From: Magnetococcales bacterium
GTDB lineage: Bacteria > Pseudomonadota > Magnetococcia > Magnetococcales > JADFWU01
DNA length: 14,346 nucleotides
NCBI GenBank assembly: GCA_015234045.1
Contig: JADFWU010000062.1
Location: 1 to 14,346 of the forward strand
Direction of reading: 5' to 3'
The position numbers and the translations under genes were made by a program. Positions 7,960-13,322 of this stretch are shown one piece after another; position 1 is the first letter of the stretch, and the number at the start of each line of letters is the position of its first letter. The notes under the pieces are model-generated. The model was not told where the DNA came from. It worked only from the letters and a program-made list of their open reading frames with translations, and did not search any database.

Positions 7960-8595
7960 TTACTCTTCTAGAATCCGCTTCACAACCCGGTGATCAAAAC
8001 TATCAACGAGGTAGTTCTCGGCTAGCTTCCGTAGTACCCACCCCTCGTTAAGAAACTCAGGCCACACAGGTTTTTCAACCTCCTTCAGGACGCGGTGGGT
8101 GTATTCTTTTTTCGGAGCCTTGATGTAGGCGACCTCGATCATCGTGTCAGTTAACTCGGCGCTGACCAGTTTATGGATTTTCTGATTGTACAGGTCCATG
8201 TGCCCTCCATAAGTGGCAATGCTGCCAGGAGTTAGCATCACAAACTGATCCGGTTTTATCCCTGCATAGACATGACCTTTGTACAACTTGCTGATGAGCT
8301 TACGGTCCTGTTTAACAAGGATCTCAGCATGGAATTTTTTATGTACAACCCAGTATTCCGGTGGCAACCAACCGGAATCAGTCTGTTTCCAGCCAGTCCG
8401 GAGAAATAGGGCTGGTACAGAGATTTCAGGGTGAAGAGCGATCCTTTCCCCATTACCAATCTGTTGAAGCCAAGGGATATAGTCTCCTGTTGTGGTGATA
8501 GAGAGAGGATGTTGGTCAACGCGTGTTTTGAGCGCCTCGAACTCCTCGTTGGTGTATTCCAGACCGCTTACGTCAATCATTTTCTGTTCATACAT
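7960..8595 (-). CDS. Hypothetical protein, 211 residues
   Basis: I do not recognise this gene. The start is well supported: TTTTTTGGAGAA lies six bases before ATG (MYEQKMIDVSGLEY). The protein looks soluble and mixed alpha/beta. It has aromatic-rich patches (DYIPWLQQIGNGER, TGWKQTDSGWLPPEYWVVHK), a basic central part (KQDRKLISKLYKGHVYAG) and a charged C-terminus (SFDHRVVKRILEE). No signal peptide, transmembrane segment or cysteine cluster is visible. It is the first unknown gene upstream of the int-xis pair on the same strand, separated by 118 bp with a hairpin. Its 15-bp leader TTCTCCAAAAAAGTT (plus-strand reading) recurs exactly upstream of the interrupted small ORF at 12114-12293, linking the two ends of this arm. 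Confidence 0.75.
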   Translation of the reverse strand: MYEQKMIDVSGLEYTNEEFEALKTRVDQHPLSITTTGDYIPWLQQIGNGERIALHPEISVPALFLRTGWKQTDSGWLPPEYWVVHKKFHAEILVKQDRKLISKLYKGHVYAGIKPDQFVMLTPGSIATYGGHMDLYNQKIHKLVSAELTDTMIEVAYIKAPKKEYTHRVLKEVEKPVWPEFLNEGWVLRKLAENYLVDSFDHRVVKRILEE

Positions 8596-8631
8596 GGTTT
8601 GTTCTCCAAAAAAGTTTCTGTTGTGTCATGA

Positions 8632-8733
8632 GCCTGATCCATGCACTCTGGAGTTGCGTTTTCTGAGAGGCTGGATCAGGCGACTGGTCTAGTGGTTTTC
8701 AGATCAAGGCGAGGGTCTTGCTGGACCCTCGTC
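8632..8733. repeat. Two hairpins in the 8596-8750 spacer
   Basis: The first is a perfect 10-bp inverted repeat GCCTGATCCA / TGGATCAGGC at 8632-8641 and 8672-8681 around a 30-base loop. The second is GAGGGTC / GACCCTC at 8711-8717 and 8724-8730, extended by GGC/GCC across a 3-base bulge. Both lie between minus-strand genes and neither is followed by a U-tract on that strand. Their role is unknown; RNA processing, transcript stabilisation or weak termination are possible. Confidence 0.5.
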
Positions 8734-8750
8734 GCCCAGTTGCTGGATCA

Positions 8751-9047
8751 TCACTTCTTCTTGGCACCACCTCCTTTTTTCTTTTTGGCTTTTGGTTTCA
8801 TGATGACCTGAAGCCGAGGAGCAAACACATCACGGAACGTGCCCATCAGACCGACGATCTCTGAAGCGAGCTTGTCTTGTTTGTCAAGCAATGCTTTCGG
8901 ATCATTCGGAGGACCGTCGATGTAGACAGCTACTCTCTTGGCATAGGTTCCTGGCAACGGTTCCCAATTCAGTTTGCGACCAAACTGTTTCTCGATTTCG
9001 TCTCGAGCCTGGTAGAGCTGATCGAAAACTGAGCTGACCCGTTCCAT
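8751..9047 (-). CDS. Small DUF4268-like domain protein
   Basis: A 98-residue protein. The sequence YQARDEIEKQFGRKLNWEPL, then KRVAVYIDGPP, then VGLMGTFRDVFAPRLQ follows the pattern of DUF4268 (IEaefGeplxWerL, then SRIavyr, then a helix ending in FxxvFaprL). That domain usually sits at the C-terminus of larger nuclease-like proteins. Here it stands alone with only a short N-terminus, and it ends in a lysine-rich tail (KPKAKKKKGGGAKKK) that could bind nucleic acid or be flexible. No clear ribosome binding site precedes the ATG. The upstream gene ends 39 bp away, so reinitiation is plausible. The family match is from memory of the motif pattern and is moderate. Confidence 0.65.
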   Translation of the reverse strand: MERVSSVFDQLYQARDEIEKQFGRKLNWEPLPGTYAKRVAVYIDGPPNDPKALLDKQDKLASEIVGLMGTFRDVFAPRLQVIMKPKAKKKKGGGAKKK

Positions 9048-9086
9048 ATTCTGAAGAGTACAGCTGAAGTAGGCCTCGGTCCGAAT

Positions 9087-9440
9087 CTAACGCTTGTGAG
9101 AAAACGATAGCCTCAGGTCGATGTTGGAAACGCCGAATTCGGGATATCGGCGCCAGTTAGTAGTTGTCGGATTGACCCTACCGAACCCAAGAACGACGTG
9201 GAGCTGCTCCGAAGTGAAAGCCAGAAATTCCTTCTTCGCGGCATCCATTTCAGATTTCGGTTTTGGGATTTTTTGCTGTTCCCATTCAGGTACCACAGAA
9301 ATGGGATTGTCCTTAGTACCGTGCTGGCTCAGTTTCGACTCAGGACCATCTTTCACCGCATCCGATCGCCTTACTGAACCTTGTTTAGTAGCTTTGGTTC
9401 CAGCAACCTTCGCGTTGGCATTTTTTGTTGGTGTAGTCAT
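9087..9440 (-). CDS. Hypothetical protein, 117 residues, disordered N-terminus
   Basis: Not recognised. I chose ATG 9440 (MTTPTKNANAKV) over the in-frame start at 9515 because AAAGGA sits just upstream of it, and because the longer version would read through non-coding-like leader. The first ~55 residues are Lys/Thr/Ser/Gly-rich and probably disordered (KVAGTKATKQGSVRRSDAV). A folded part follows at ~70-117 (AAKKEFLAFTSEQLHVVLGF, then TNWRRYPEFGVSN). There is no membrane segment. It lies 39 bp upstream of the DUF4268-like gene and may be co-transcribed with it. Its own upstream spacer carries the hairpin at 9540-9569. Confidence 0.65.
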   Translation of the reverse strand: MTTPTKNANAKVAGTKATKQGSVRRSDAVKDGPESKLSQHGTKDNPISVVPEWEQQKIPKPKSEMDAAKKEFLAFTSEQLHVVLGFGRVNPTTTNWRRYPEFGVSNIDLRLSFSHKR

Positions 9441-9539
9441 GATGAATCCTTTGTAAAACAGTTTGTTGTGACTGAAATAATCGTGTTTTAGCCCTGTCTG
9501 AAAACCATTAAACAACAGCTTTCGAACTCCATGTTGGAA

Positions 9540-9569
9540 GCTGCTCCAAACTTCGCACTTTGGAGCAGC
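9540..9569. repeat. Hairpin GCTGCTCCAAA/TTTGGAGCAGC
   Basis: A perfect 11-bp inverted repeat with an 8-base loop in the spacer between the 216- and 117-residue minus-strand genes. The plus strand continues CAGTTTT, giving only a weak T-run. The same 10-bp arms recur at 13172-13199, also upstream of a minus-strand gene. That favours a shared regulatory or transcript-end element over chance. Confidence 0.6.
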
Positions 9570-9584
9570 AGTTTTACAAAAGGC

Positions 9585-10235
9585 CTATTTTTCGATGGAA
9601 CCGGCAATCCATTTGGTTGGAGTGGAAAACAGGATCGGTGGGACAGCCTTCATCAGCGGTTCGTAGTGAGCCTGAACAAAGACCTTAAAGATGTGTCGGA
9701 TATGATCATGATAGGTGACTGTTGCCTGGACACGTTGACGTTGGTAGTGATCTACCACCAACGTTCCTGGGACTGTTTTGGGAACCAGCTTTGCGAGTGC
9801 CCGCTTGACCTTTTTTGGAGAACGACGGCATTTGAACTGAACGGTGAGTTCAGCACCAACGCTACCGCTTTTAATCACCGGCCCACTGGAGCCCTCATTA
9901 ACAATCAGTTCAGTGTGATCAAGGGTGATATCCAGCATTACTCCCAGCTTCAAGCTGTCAAACATGGTGTCCACGACCGACATTCCAAGGTTGATGAACT
10001 CCACTTTATAAATGTCATAGCGAGATTCCAGCAGTTCAGCCATTTCAAGCTGTGCATCTTCAAGGTTCTCGCCTTGCGTGAGGTGGGCAGTTGCCCGAAC
10101 AGTGTTGGGATCTGGTAATTGAGAAGAGGCCCCAAATTGACCGCTCCCATTGAAACCACCAGGAGGGCGTTTAAGTCGGAGCTTCCCTCCTGCTTTGAAC
10201 CGATTTTCCTCTACATGTTGTGGACTGTTTTTCAT
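9585..10235 (-). CDS. Hypothetical protein, 216 residues
   Basis: Not recognised. ATG 10235 (MKNSPQHVEENRFKAGG) is preferred: AGGTGATGG stands just upstream, whereas the alternative TTG at 10253 would lie upstream of that site. Residues 1-45 are polar and Gly/Pro-rich. Residues ~50-150 are predicted alpha/beta (ATAHLTQGENLEDAQLEMAE, then LGVMLDITLDHTELIV, then VGAELTVQFKC). The C-terminal part is basic (RRSPKKVKRALAKLVPKTVP) with a His-rich stretch (DHYQRQRVQATVTYHDHIRH) that could bind metal or nucleic acid. No transmembrane segment is visible. It belongs to the same minus-strand row as the integrase but is separated from its neighbours by spacers of 144 and 306 bp. Confidence 0.7.
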   Translation of the reverse strand: MKNSPQHVEENRFKAGGKLRLKRPPGGFNGSGQFGASSQLPDPNTVRATAHLTQGENLEDAQLEMAELLESRYDIYKVEFINLGMSVVDTMFDSLKLGVMLDITLDHTELIVNEGSSGPVIKSGSVGAELTVQFKCRRSPKKVKRALAKLVPKTVPGTLVVDHYQRQRVQATVTYHDHIRHIFKVFVQAHYEPLMKAVPPILFSTPTKWIAGSIEK

Positions 10236-10541
10236 GGTTCCATCACCTATCAATCAGGGGTTAAAGTGTAGTGCCTGGGCACCTGTTGGAGATAGAAAAC
10301 CAAACTCCGGGAATTCGAAGTTGGCTACCGCGCCAGAAATGTGGTTTTTGGCTTAGAAATTTCGGAAGTTGATTGGAGCAACGCTTGGATGTGACTGATC
10401 CGACTGGGATCAGTCACAAGCTGAAAATAGTTAGAGCCCATCGTTACCAGTCAGATATTGATGAGTGTTTTGTGGTTGGTAAGGCAGGTCAGATAAGTCG
10501 GGTTTGTTGTGAAAGCCACCAACCTCTAGCGAAAAGGCCGA
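10236..10541. other. 306-bp spacer without a supported gene
   Basis: I see no gene with a start and ribosome binding site here. The spacer holds a perfect inverted repeat (10390-10418) and a small palindrome GTGCC-TG-GGCAC near 10270. On the minus strand, about 33 codons ending at a TGA close to 10249 look protein-like (NFEFPEFGF, SPTGAQALHFNP) but lack a start codon. They could be the tail of a decayed gene. Confidence 0.5.
10390..10418. repeat. 12-bp perfect hairpin TGTGACTGATCC/GGATCAGTCACA
   Basis: The arms are at 10390-10401 and 10407-10418 with the 5-base loop GACTG. It lies downstream of the minus-strand gene at 10542. No U-tract follows on either strand, so intrinsic termination would be weak. 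An operator or RNA-processing role is possible. Confidence 0.6.
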
Positions 10542-11000
10542 TCAGAACGGCTTGGAATGAACATGATTCAGCAGCACTTTGGCTGATGGAAAGTTGGAGT
10601 CGACCCACTTTTCAGCAACCCGCCGTATCCCGGCATATTTTGGAAGTGTTGAGTCGGTGAAGCTCTCACTGTGCTCGGTGTACTCTTCAATCCACATTGC
10701 AATGCCCTTATTGGTCTTCAGGAAGCTGGAGGTCTTGTCAGCGATCTTCCGCTCCGATATCCGACCGCCGTGCAGGTATTTCAACCACCCCTTATCCTCC
10801 ATCACGTCTTCGATCACCCGGACGATTGTTGCGTACCGCTCTTTGGCCGAGTCCTGAACCATCCCTTCAAAGAACTTGTCGACACACACCTCAACGTCGA
10901 TTTCCTTATCCTTGTTCATGACCATCCTCATCATATCGAGATCAGCGATTTTGTTGGAGCAGTGGGGGCAAGTGAGGGATCCTTTTAGAAGGTCACACAT
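10542..11000 (-). CDS. Hypothetical protein with N-terminal CPHC motif, 152 residues
   Basis: Not recognised. The N-terminus MCDLLKGSLTCPHCSNKIAD places a CxxC pair (Cys11, Cys14), with Cys2 nearby and Cys39 further on; this could be half of a zinc-binding knuckle, but a complete four-ligand set is not obvious. The remainder is helical and highly charged (VCVDKFFEGMVQDSAKERYA, RVIEDVMEDKGWLKYLHGGR, RRVAEKWVDSNFPSAKVLL), suggesting a soluble nucleic-acid- or protein-binding factor. The purine-rich GGTGAGAC before ATG is rather distant, so the start is moderately supported. This is the most upstream gene of the minus-strand row, and the structured non-coding region begins directly behind it. 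Confidence 0.65.
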   Translation of the reverse strand: MCDLLKGSLTCPHCSNKIADLDMMRMVMNKDKEIDVEVCVDKFFEGMVQDSAKERYATIVRVIEDVMEDKGWLKYLHGGRISERKIADKTSSFLKTNKGIAMWIEEYTEHSESFTDSTLPKYAGIRRVAEKWVDSNFPSAKVLLNHVHSKPF

Positions 11001-11229
11001 GGCTGAGCCGTCTCACCACGGACGGCATGGCCCCACCATTGGGGCCACCAGACCGTCGTCGCGATTGGCCCTAAAGCCGTTTTGAAGGCTGGATGGACGT
11101 AGTAGTGAAAATGAAAAATCGCACTTTTCTGTAACTAACTGTAAAATAAGGAATAAATTTTCAGCTTGTTTTCGCTTTGTCTGACGATGGTCAGGAAGGC
11201 TGGAGGCAGCGGCTCATAGAACAGCCCTA

Positions 11230-11251
11230 CCTTCCCCCTAAAGGGGGAAGG
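11230..11251. repeat. G/C hairpin CCTTCCCCC-TAAA-GGGGGAAGG
   Basis: A perfect 9-bp stem with a tetraloop-size spacer. It is not followed by a T-run on either strand. Confidence 0.7.
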
Positions 11252-11407
11252 CTGATGTCATCAGTGACTGGTAGTGGAATTGAGAGTAAGTAGCTCGTTG
11301 GACTGGATCAGTGAGGCAAGCGCTTCAGCTGATCAGGCTGGTTGGGTTCTGGACATGGTTTTTGGCCACCGCAAGCTTCAGCTTGTGGCCTTCTCCATCG
11401 GTGCTGA

Positions 11408-11467
11408 TTTTTGCCACACGACGGTTTTTCTTTTTTTAAAACACAACAAGATATCGTGTGGCAAAAA
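11408..11467. repeat. T-tract stem-loop, copy 1
   Basis: A perfect 14-bp inverted repeat TTTTTGCCACACGA / TCGTGTGGCAAAAA enclosing a 32-base loop made of a C/T run, then AAAACACA, then AAGATA. The loop core (TTTTCTTTTTTT followed by AAAACACAA) recurs in copy 2 at 11614-11670. Confidence 0.8.
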
Positions 11468-11489
11468 CGACGGTTTTGAATGGATGCTA

Positions 11490-11529
11490 TTCAGGCCGAA
11501 TGCTTCGCTGGGCTCCACATCGGCCTGAA
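11490..11529. repeat. Hairpin TTCAGGCCGA/TCGGCCTGAA
   Basis: A perfect 10-bp inverted repeat with a 20-base loop, just downstream of T-tract stem-loop copy 1. The left-arm sequence AGGCCGAATGCT reappears as AGGCCGAGTGCT at the same relative place after copy 2, which extends the duplicated unit. Confidence 0.65.
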
Positions 11530-11613
11530 AAATGATGTGTCAGGTGAGTTGACAAGTTGGTTACCTGACCGGTGATGGAAGCCCAAGAAGAAGCCATCGG
11601 TCAGTTGCATGGT

Positions 11614-11670
11614 TTTGCCACACCCTTGCTTTTCTTTTTTTTAAAACACAAAAAGACATCGTGTGGCAAA
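11614..11670. repeat. T-tract stem-loop, copy 2
   Basis: A 10-bp inverted repeat TTTGCCACAC / GTGTGGCAAA with a 37-base loop. The loop contains TTTTCTTTTTTTT, AAAACACAAAAAGA and CATC, nearly the same as copy 1. The start-to-start distance is 206 bp. The motif CCATCGGT precedes both copies at similar spacing. Confidence 0.8.
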
Positions 11671-11734
11671 TCATCATTCTTCTAGGCCGAGTGCTGGCTG
11701 GTCTCCTGAAACGTGGCATCAATCAGCCAGTATC

Positions 11735-11785
11735 ATCACTCAGACCGAGGCGTAGGCACCAAGCCGGAGCCTCGGTCTGAGTGAT
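11735..11785. repeat. 17-bp perfect stem-loop
   Basis: The arms at 11735-11751 and 11769-11785 (ATCACTCAGACCGAGGC and its exact complement) are separated by 17 bases, which themselves contain GGC-ACCAA-GCC. This is the longest perfect stem in the window. There is no flanking T-run, so it is not a standard terminator. Confidence 0.8.
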
Positions 11786-11992
11786 CCAGAAACCTGAATT
11801 ATAAGGCTGGAATCAGAACGATCCTTTCTGGCCCAGCCCATGTTTCCGGGGGGAAAGCTTGTAGCCGGAAAGATTGGGGTTCTACAGCCCCTTCATGGGG
11901 TTGAAAACCATTTCGGGAACACCGGGGCCGAAAAAAATTGAAGCCGCTAGGAGGCGTTTCATACCTGAGTTCATGCTTCGACTTAAGGCCTG

Positions 11993-12017
11993 GGATGGGC
12001 AGTGAACCTGCCCATCC
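11993..12017. repeat. Hairpin GGATGGGCAG/CTGCCCATCC
   Basis: A perfect 10-bp stem with the 5-base loop TGAAC, near the right edge of the structured non-coding region. Confidence 0.7.
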
Positions 12018-12113
12018 ATCACGGATGAATCAAGGGCTTGAATATTTCGTGTATTCAGTACTCACTGGAATGTAGGGCATCTCGTTTCCTCCCATCCATC
12101 TGGCTACGATATC

Positions 12114-12293
12114 CTAGAGTTTCTCTTTTTCTTCGAACCACTGTCGGATCCAAATGGCTAACCCATGATTACCAGCCATCCAAGTCTCATCCATCAACGT
12201 CTTAAACTCTGCGATATCCAGCTGGGTCAGGTATGGGATTTTATTCAACGCTGCTCTTTCCTACCTTATGGCCTCGATTTCATGCTCATCCAT
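12114..12293 (-). pseudogene. Small ORF interrupted by an in-frame amber codon
   Basis: Reading from ATG 12293 gives MDEHEIEAIR, then TAG (12261-12263), then a protein-like 48-residue stretch (ERAALNKIPYLTQLDIAEFK, then TLMDETWMAGNHGLAIWIRQ and WFEEKEKL) ending in TAG. GGAGAA stands seven bases before the ATG, and the 15 bp around that ribosome binding site are identical to those before the intact 211-residue gene at 7960-8595, so this is a genuine translation start. The simplest reading is a nonsense-mutated small gene. Alternatively, translation restarts at a TTG four codons after the amber, where AGGAAAGAG precedes it, making the first ten codons a leader peptide. Amber is used as a normal stop elsewhere in the window, so recoding is unlikely. 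No family is recognised. Confidence 0.55.
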
Positions 12294-12537
12294 AACAACA
12301 TTCTCCAAAAAAGTTGAAGGCATCCATGCCAGTGTGCGTCTAGCAAAACAGTGGGCTTTCGCCCATAAACCTGTTGGTGCTCGTCTATATCCACGAATCC
12401 ATCGCATCCTGACAACCGAGGCGGAGGCACAAAAGCCGCAGCATCGATTGACTGATGATCAAAAAGCACTCGAATAGATCATCAGTGTTTTTTATTGTAG
12501 GTTGGAACTTGCCCCACCTCCTGATTATTTATTGCGT
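12294..12537. other. 244-bp spacer between two minus-strand genes
   Basis: I see no supported gene. It includes the shared leader (12301-12315), a short GGGC-TTTC-GCCC hairpin near 12355, and the terminator-like hairpin at 12451-12493. A 67-codon minus-strand frame crosses it but lacks a ribosome binding site and starts inside the hairpin. Confidence 0.45.
12451..12493 (+). terminator. Terminator-like hairpin with T-run
   Basis: A 10-bp perfect stem ACTGATGATC / GATCATCAGT around a 16-base loop, followed by G and six T residues on the plus strand. No plus-strand gene is visible just upstream. It may insulate this region, or act on transcripts from the non-coding region if those run rightward. 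Confidence 0.5.
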
Positions 12538-13080
12538 TTACCCCCAAGCAAAAACGCCCCGCTTGTTCTCGAACGCAAGCGCTATATTCTCAGACAGTTC
12601 CGCATCAATCCTCTCTTCCCAGTAGTCCGTCGCATCAGTCAGGCACGAAAATATGCCCCTTTTGCTGGATGAAAACGCAGCACCGTTGCCATATCGAAAT
12701 CCGTGAATGGCTGCGATATTCGCAAAGGTTCCACCATACATAGGAATACCAATCCGGCAGATATGGATTGCACAGACCAGTATGAATAGATTAAGCGGAG
12801 AAGGGCTGAACTCATTCACTAACTGTTTGATCTCTGGCTCGTTGTACTCGTCAGTGAATCGAAAAGAAGTTAGCGCCTCTTCGATCTGATCCAAAGTCGT
12901 GCAATTTTTCAAAAGAACAGGTATTGAAGCGACACGCTTGTCCAATTCACTACCAATTCCACCAGAAGCGCATGTACGAAAATCAACTTTCACGACATTC
13001 TCCAGTTGATGGCATGGTGTAGACACCGCACCATGATTTTGAGGAATAAGATCGGTTGCTACAGCGTTTGATCCATTCAT
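12538..13080 (-). CDS. Hypothetical protein, 180 residues
   Basis: Not recognised. The start is strong: AGAGGTGATTAATC precedes ATG (MNGSNAVATDLIPQNHG). The first ~40 residues are polar with two cysteines (STPCHQLENVVKVDFRTC). Residues ~45-90 look helical and acidic (TTLDQIEEALTSFRFTDEYN). A hydrophobic stretch at ~95-113 (PLNLFILVCAIHICRIGIPM) could be a buried helix or a single membrane segment. The C-terminal ~65 residues are mixed, with a final acidic helix (DYWEERIDAELSENIALAFE). It stands between the amber-interrupted ORF and the transposase. It may be cargo of the mobile element or host sequence. The hairpin at 13172-13199 and a ~145-bp leader lie upstream of it. Confidence 0.7.
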   Translation of the reverse strand: MNGSNAVATDLIPQNHGAVSTPCHQLENVVKVDFRTCASGGIGSELDKRVASIPVLLKNCTTLDQIEEALTSFRFTDEYNEPEIKQLVNEFSPSPLNLFILVCAIHICRIGIPMYGGTFANIAAIHGFRYGNGAAFSSSKRGIFSCLTDATDYWEERIDAELSENIALAFENKRGVFAWG

Positions 13081-13171
13081 GATTAATCACCTCTTCAAAG
13101 TAGTTGAAATGCGGTGTTGTCTGTACTTGTTAAAGCGATTAGGCCTGATTCTGAGGGGTGAATGTTTGACA

Positions 13172-13199
13172 CTGCTCCAAAAAAAGTGTTTTGGAGCAG
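13172..13199. repeat. Hairpin CTGCTCCAAAA/TTTTGGAGCAG
   Basis: A perfect 11-bp inverted repeat with a 6-base loop in the leader of the minus-strand 180-residue gene. Its arms match the hairpin at 9540-9569 over 10 bp, while the loops differ. Confidence 0.65.
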
Positions 13200-13225
13200 A
13201 AATTGTCTGGGGGGGAGGATTCTGG

Positions 13226-13238
13226 GTAACCGTTCAGG
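13226..13238 (+). mobile_element. Candidate left end of the IS66-family element
   Basis: GTAACCGTTCAGG lies 79 bp before the transposase ATG. IS66-family terminal repeats typically begin with GTAA, so this is the best candidate for the left terminus. The right terminus is outside the window, and no 8-bp target duplication can be checked. The assignment is inference. Confidence 0.35.
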
Positions 13239-13294
13239 TGGTCTGGTAATTAACCTGGATGCCTCTGACTTCAGAATTATATTGCATAATATTT

Positions 13295-13322
13295 CATAAA
13301 GATTCACCATAATCTTTATGAA
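13295..13322. promoter_or_regulatory. Inverted repeat covering the transposase start codon
   Basis: A 12-bp arm pair TTCATAAAGATT / AATCTTTATGAA (13293-13304 and 13311-13322) with loop CACCAT places the transposase ATG inside the right arm. No Shine-Dalgarno sequence precedes the ATG. In RNA the stem would occlude the start and hold transposase synthesis low; as DNA it could be an operator. Confidence 0.5.

Larger units (their letters stand above)
11001..12113. other. 1.1-kb non-coding region dense in inverted repeats
   Basis: No reading frame here has a credible start, ribosome binding site and protein-like composition together. Instead there are many inverted repeats: TGGCCCCA/TGGGGCCA (11029-11048), CCTTCCCCC/GGGGGAAGG (11230-11251), a bulged GGCCAC..AAGC/GCTT-GTGGCC stem (11364-11390), two T-tract stem-loops (11408-11467 and 11614-11670), TTCAGGCCGA/TCGGCCTGAA (11490-11529), GTCAGGT/ACCTGAC (11539-11569), CTGGCTG/CAGCCAG (11694-11730), a 17-bp stem (11735-11785), an AGCCCC/GGGGTT hairpin (near 11890), and GGATGGGCAG/CTGCCCATCC (11993-12017). 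A direct repeat CTGTAA at 11129 and 11139 lies 10 bp apart upstream of the minus-strand genes. A large structured RNA, a replication origin or a regulatory array are the candidates. Confidence 0.6.

Noticed and set aside
9531-10118. 195-codon plus-strand frame opposite the 216-residue gene
   Set aside because: It begins next to the hairpin and is the shadow of the minus-strand gene, which has a good ribosome binding site and protein-like composition.
6367-11000. Integron: integrase followed by gene cassettes with hairpins as attC sites
   Set aside because: The recombinase looks phage-type and sits beside a tRNA att core. The genes point toward it rather than away, and the intergenic hairpins do not share attC core sequences or a common architecture.
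11274-11528. 84-codon plus-strand frame in the structured region
   Set aside because: It has no ribosome binding site, runs through two hairpins and the T-tract, and its composition (runs such as VFLFL) comes from the repeat rather than from coding selection.
11001-12113. CRISPR array or iteron array
   Set aside because: Only two long diverged repeats are present, with no regular short repeats and spacers.
12266-12469. 67-codon minus-strand frame
   Set aside because: It begins with GTG inside a terminator-like hairpin, lacks a ribosome binding site, and overlaps out of frame the better-supported start at 12293.
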